Positions 61,913-64,000 of a stretch of DNA of 64,000 nt are shown here, piece after piece. Source of the stretch: Pseudomonas sp. IB20. Lineage in GTDB: Bacteria; Pseudomonadota; Gammaproteobacteria; Pseudomonadales; Pseudomonadaceae. The first letter of the stretch is position 1. Each line of letters starts with the position of its first letter. The notes beneath the pieces were generated by a model that had not been told where the DNA came from, searched no databases, and saw only the letters and a list, made by a program, of their open reading frames with translations. The DNA lies in NCBI RefSeq assembly GCF_009707325.1, contig NZ_CP046103.1, positions 2,460,012-2,524,011 of the forward strand, written 5' to 3'. The translations under genes and the position numbers were made by a program.

Positions 61913-61964
61913 CGCTTTGATCCTTGACTGCAAAGTATTGATTCTGTAACGCTTTGATCCTTGA
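61898..61964 (+). repeat. 30-bp direct repeat around the cupin stop codon
   Basis: GTATTGATTCTGTAACGCTT then TGATCCTTGA occurs at 61898-61927 and again at 61935-61964, separated by 7 bp. The first copy includes the stop codon of the cupin gene. Confidence 0.9.
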
Positions 61965-62009
61965 TCGCCTGCCATAAAAACAGCCCTAAAACCGCCAGGA
62001 AATCGAACC

Positions 62010-63089
62010 ATGAAAGCCATTGCCCTGTTGCCCTTGATGTTGGTGGCCTCTATCAGCCAGGCCGCCGAGACGGTGAAGATCTACAACTGGTCGGACTACA
62101 TCGCGCCGGATACCACCAAGAACTTCCAGAAAGAAACCGGCATCGGTTTCACCTACGACGTGTACGACAGCAACGAAACCCTCGACGGTAAGTTGATGAC
62201 CGGCAAATCCGGCTACGACGTGGTGTTCCCGTCCAACCATTTCATGGCTCGGCAGATCCAGGGCGGCGCCCTGAAAAAACTCGACAAGAGCCAGTTGCCG
62301 AACTGGAAAAACCTCAACCCGGTGCTGCTCAAGGCCCTGGAAAACAACGACCCAGGCAACACGCACGGTTTCCCGTACCTGTGGGGCAGCACCGGCATCG
62401 GCTACAACATCGACAAGGTCAAGGCGGTGCTGGGCGACAACGCGCCGGTGGATTCCTGGGACCTGATCTTCAAGCCGGAAAACATGGCCAAGCTGCAAAA
62501 GTGCGGGGTGGCGATCCTCGACAACGGCCCGGAATTGCTGCCGGCAGCGCTGAACTACCTGGGCTTGCCGCACCACAGCAAGAAGGCCGAGGACTACAAA
62601 AAGGCTGAAGATTTGCTGATGAAAGTACGGCCATACGTGGCGTACTTCCATTCCTCGAAATACACCGCCGACCTGGCTAACGGCGACATCTGCGTAGCCG
62701 TCGGCTTCTCCGGCGACATCCTGCAGGCCGAGAGCCGCGCCAAGGAAGCCAAGAACGGTGTGAACATCGGCTACAACATTCCCAAGGAAGGCGCCGCGAT
62801 CTGGTTCGACATGGTCGCCATGCCCGCCGATGCGCCTAACGAAAAAGCCGGCTATGCGTTCATGAACTACCTGCTGCGCCCGGACGTGATGGCCAGCATC
62901 ACCAACTACGTGCACTACGCCAACGGCAACGCCGCGGCCGACAGCCTGGTGGACCCGGCGATCATGTCCGACACCAAGGTGTACCCAACGCCTGCAATGA
63001 TGGGCAAATTGTTTGCGCTGGAGGCGATGCCGCTGAACATCGACCGGATTCGTACGCGGGTGTGGAACACCATTCGTACCGGGCGATAG
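62010..63089 (+). CDS. Polyamine-type ABC transporter periplasmic binding protein (PotF/SpuD-like)
   Basis: A 359-residue periplasmic binding protein with a signal peptide (MKAIALLPLMLVASISQA, cleavage after QAA). Family motifs are VKIYNWSDYIAPDTTKNFQK, YDVVFPSNHFMARQIQGGAL, YLWGSTGIGYNIDKV, DICVAVGFSGDILQA and EGAAIWFDMVAMPADA. These are close to PotF/SpuD proteins that bind putrescine or spermidine. No permease or ATPase gene is adjacent in the window. It probably works with the upstream oxidase and cupin in amine use. Confidence 0.9.
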   Translation: MKAIALLPLMLVASISQAAETVKIYNWSDYIAPDTTKNFQKETGIGFTYDVYDSNETLDGKLMTGKSGYDVVFPSNHFMARQIQGGALKKLDKSQLPNWKNLNPVLLKALENNDPGNTHGFPYLWGSTGIGYNIDKVKAVLGDNAPVDSWDLIFKPENMAKLQKCGVAILDNGPELLPAALNYLGLPHHSKKAEDYKKAEDLLMKVRPYVAYFHSSKYTADLANGDICVAVGFSGDILQAESRAKEAKNGVNIGYNIPKEGAAIWFDMVAMPADAPNEKAGYAFMNYLLRPDVMASITNYVHYANGNAAADSLVDPAIMSDTKVYPTPAMMGKLFALEAMPLNIDRIRTRVWNTIRTGR

Positions 63090-63095
63090 GTTTAC

Positions 63096-63118
63096 CTGTG
63101 GTGGCGAGCGGGCTTGCC
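63096..63118. repeat. Partial REP
   Basis: TGTGGTGGCGAGCGGGCTTG then CCC is a half REP of the GCGGGCTTGC subtype. It lies between the convergent ends of the binding-protein and LuxR genes. Confidence 0.6.
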
Positions 63119-63153
63119 CTGCCCAGGCCTGCTCATCACAAACGCGCGCGCAA

Positions 63154-63939
63154 TCAGGGATTTTCCAAATCATGCCCCAACGACTGGATAAACAACGAAA
63201 ACAGCTCCGGCTGTGACGAAATATCCAGCTTCGCGTACAGATGCCGCCGGTGCACCTTCACCGTGTCCGGCGAGATCTTCAGGCGTTCAGCCATGGCCTT
63301 GGACGAGAACCCGCGCAGCACCAGCCGTGCGACTTCCAGTTCGCGGTCCGAGAGCACGCCGCTGCCGAAATGGCTCAGCGCATCGCGGATCTGGCTGTCC
63401 ATGGCCGGTGCGCGTTGGGTGCTTTGCTGCCAATGCTGCTGCATCAACGGCAGCACCCACGCCGCCAGCGTGGTCATCAGCCCGGTGTGTTCACAGCTGA
63501 AGCGGCGCTGCATGCCCAGCGACAATGACAAGGTCCCCGTACCCGGCAATTGCAGAATGAACTGCACCTCGTCTTCCAGCACGTTGTCGTGGAAGTAGTT
63601 GAGGAAGTACTCACTTTGGCGAAAGTGGTCCGGCGCCACTTCCTCCAGGCGGTACACGCCACTGGCATAGCCCTCGCGGCAAGCCTGGTAAAACGGGTCG
63701 AGCAAATACAAGCCATTGAGGTACACCAGCATCGACGCTGGTTTGCTGCTGGGCTGGGCGTCGTACTCTTCCAAGGCCTGGGGCGGGCCATCCAGCGGGT
63801 AGAAAATCGCCAGGGCGTTATCGAACGGCAGGCATTGGTGCAGCAACAGCACCAACTGCTTCCAGAACCGTTCGGTGCCGATGTGCGCGACGGTGCGGCC
63901 CAGGCCCGCGTGCATGCCGACCTCACTGAACAGGCTCAT
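63154..63939 (-). CDS. LuxR-family regulator
   Basis: A 261-residue regulator. The C-terminal LuxR/NarL HTH is clear: LSDRELEVARLVLRGFSSKA, MAERLKISPDTVKVHRRHLY, AKLDISSQPELFSLF. The N-terminal 190 residues (RFWKQLVLLLHQCLPFDNAL, FLNYFHDNVLEDEVQFILQL) are not a response-regulator receiver and not a clear autoinducer-binding domain; the family is common next to PuuB-type operons. ATG 63939 has GGGAG upstream, and a TTG at 63972 is less likely. It is convergent with the polyamine-binding-protein gene. Confidence 0.87.
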   Translation of the reverse strand: MSLFSEVGMHAGLGRTVAHIGTERFWKQLVLLLHQCLPFDNALAIFYPLDGPPQALEEYDAQPSSKPASMLVYLNGLYLLDPFYQACREGYASGVYRLEEVAPDHFRQSEYFLNYFHDNVLEDEVQFILQLPGTGTLSLSLGMQRRFSCEHTGLMTTLAAWVLPLMQQHWQQSTQRAPAMDSQIRDALSHFGSGVLSDRELEVARLVLRGFSSKAMAERLKISPDTVKVHRRHLYAKLDISSQPELFSLFIQSLGHDLENP

Positions 63940-64000
63940 GTAACAGGCTCCCGCCAGCAAAAGATCGGCCAAGGGTTCGGCTTTTAACGCGTACCGTCAA
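63940..64000. other. Window end upstream of the LuxR gene
   Basis: Upstream region of the LuxR gene. Nothing further can be supported before the window ends. Confidence 0.5.

Noticed and set aside
1..64000. CRISPR array, tRNA/rRNA genes, transposases or prophage
   Set aside because: The regularly repeated sequences are REPs, inverted repeats or single tandem duplications. I saw no spacer-repeat pattern, no RNA-gene motif and no recombinase or transposase frame.

Overview
The window looks like a chromosomal segment of a fluorescent pseudomonad (Pseudomonas fluorescens group). The evidence is the GC-rich coding style, a complete MexS-MexT-MexEF-OprN module, an SsuF-type protein, an EfeUOB iron-uptake operon, PssA of the phospholipase D type, and many copies of the Pseudomonas REP sequence (GTGGGAGCTGGCTTGCCTGCGAT). 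I see no tRNA, rRNA, CRISPR array, transposase or prophage. All identifications come from reading the sequence and from family knowledge; no search was run.

Layout. 1-2.9 kb: a sulfonate-binding protein (cut by the window edge) divergent from ssuF, then a large inverted repeat and a remnant of an amino-acid-binding protein. 2.9-7.1 kb: a four-gene operon (PatB-type C-S lyase, flavodoxin-fold reductase, GNAT, AhpD-like) divergent from a MocR regulator. 7.1-9.1 kb: a second copy of the large inverted repeat and a wrecked TetR gene. 9.1-16.5 kb: gamma-glutamyltransferase, a pnuC/ribosylnicotinamide-kinase pair, a chemoreceptor, uppP, a DUF1294 protein and an amidase. 16.5-20 kb: YjbR protein, LysR regulator, MFS pump and azoR, linked by a shared operator-like motif. 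20-33.6 kb: a secreted hydrolase, two more MFS pumps, YbiT, a methyltransferase, lpxO, a broken ligD-type phosphoesterase, an aldose sugar dehydrogenase, a TetR/DUF1348 pair and pssA.

33.9-38.1 kb: efeU-efeO-efeB-efeM behind a good Fur box. 38.3-50 kb: an AraC regulator, then oprN-mexF-mexE on the minus strand with a nod-box palindrome upstream, an isochorismatase-LysR pair inserted between mexE and mexT, then mexT and the divergent mexS. 50-53.5 kb: an AT-richer stretch with a candidate 55-aa ORF, an unrecognised 477-aa protein and a translationally coupled MocR regulator. I consider this the least explained unit of the window. 53.6-64 kb: pgm, a pirin, a UvrD-type helicase, a DUF1652 protein and a polyamine-type cluster (NTF2-AraC regulator, FAD oxidoreductase, cupin, PotF-like binding protein, LuxR regulator).

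Two structural patterns are not explained by genes. One is a pair of ~850-bp inverted repeats, each with a REP doublet in its loop. The other is a set of five exact, head-to-tail duplications of 131-171 bp, four of which sit in or beside damaged genes. The second pattern may be biological or may mark assembly junctions; raw reads would settle it.
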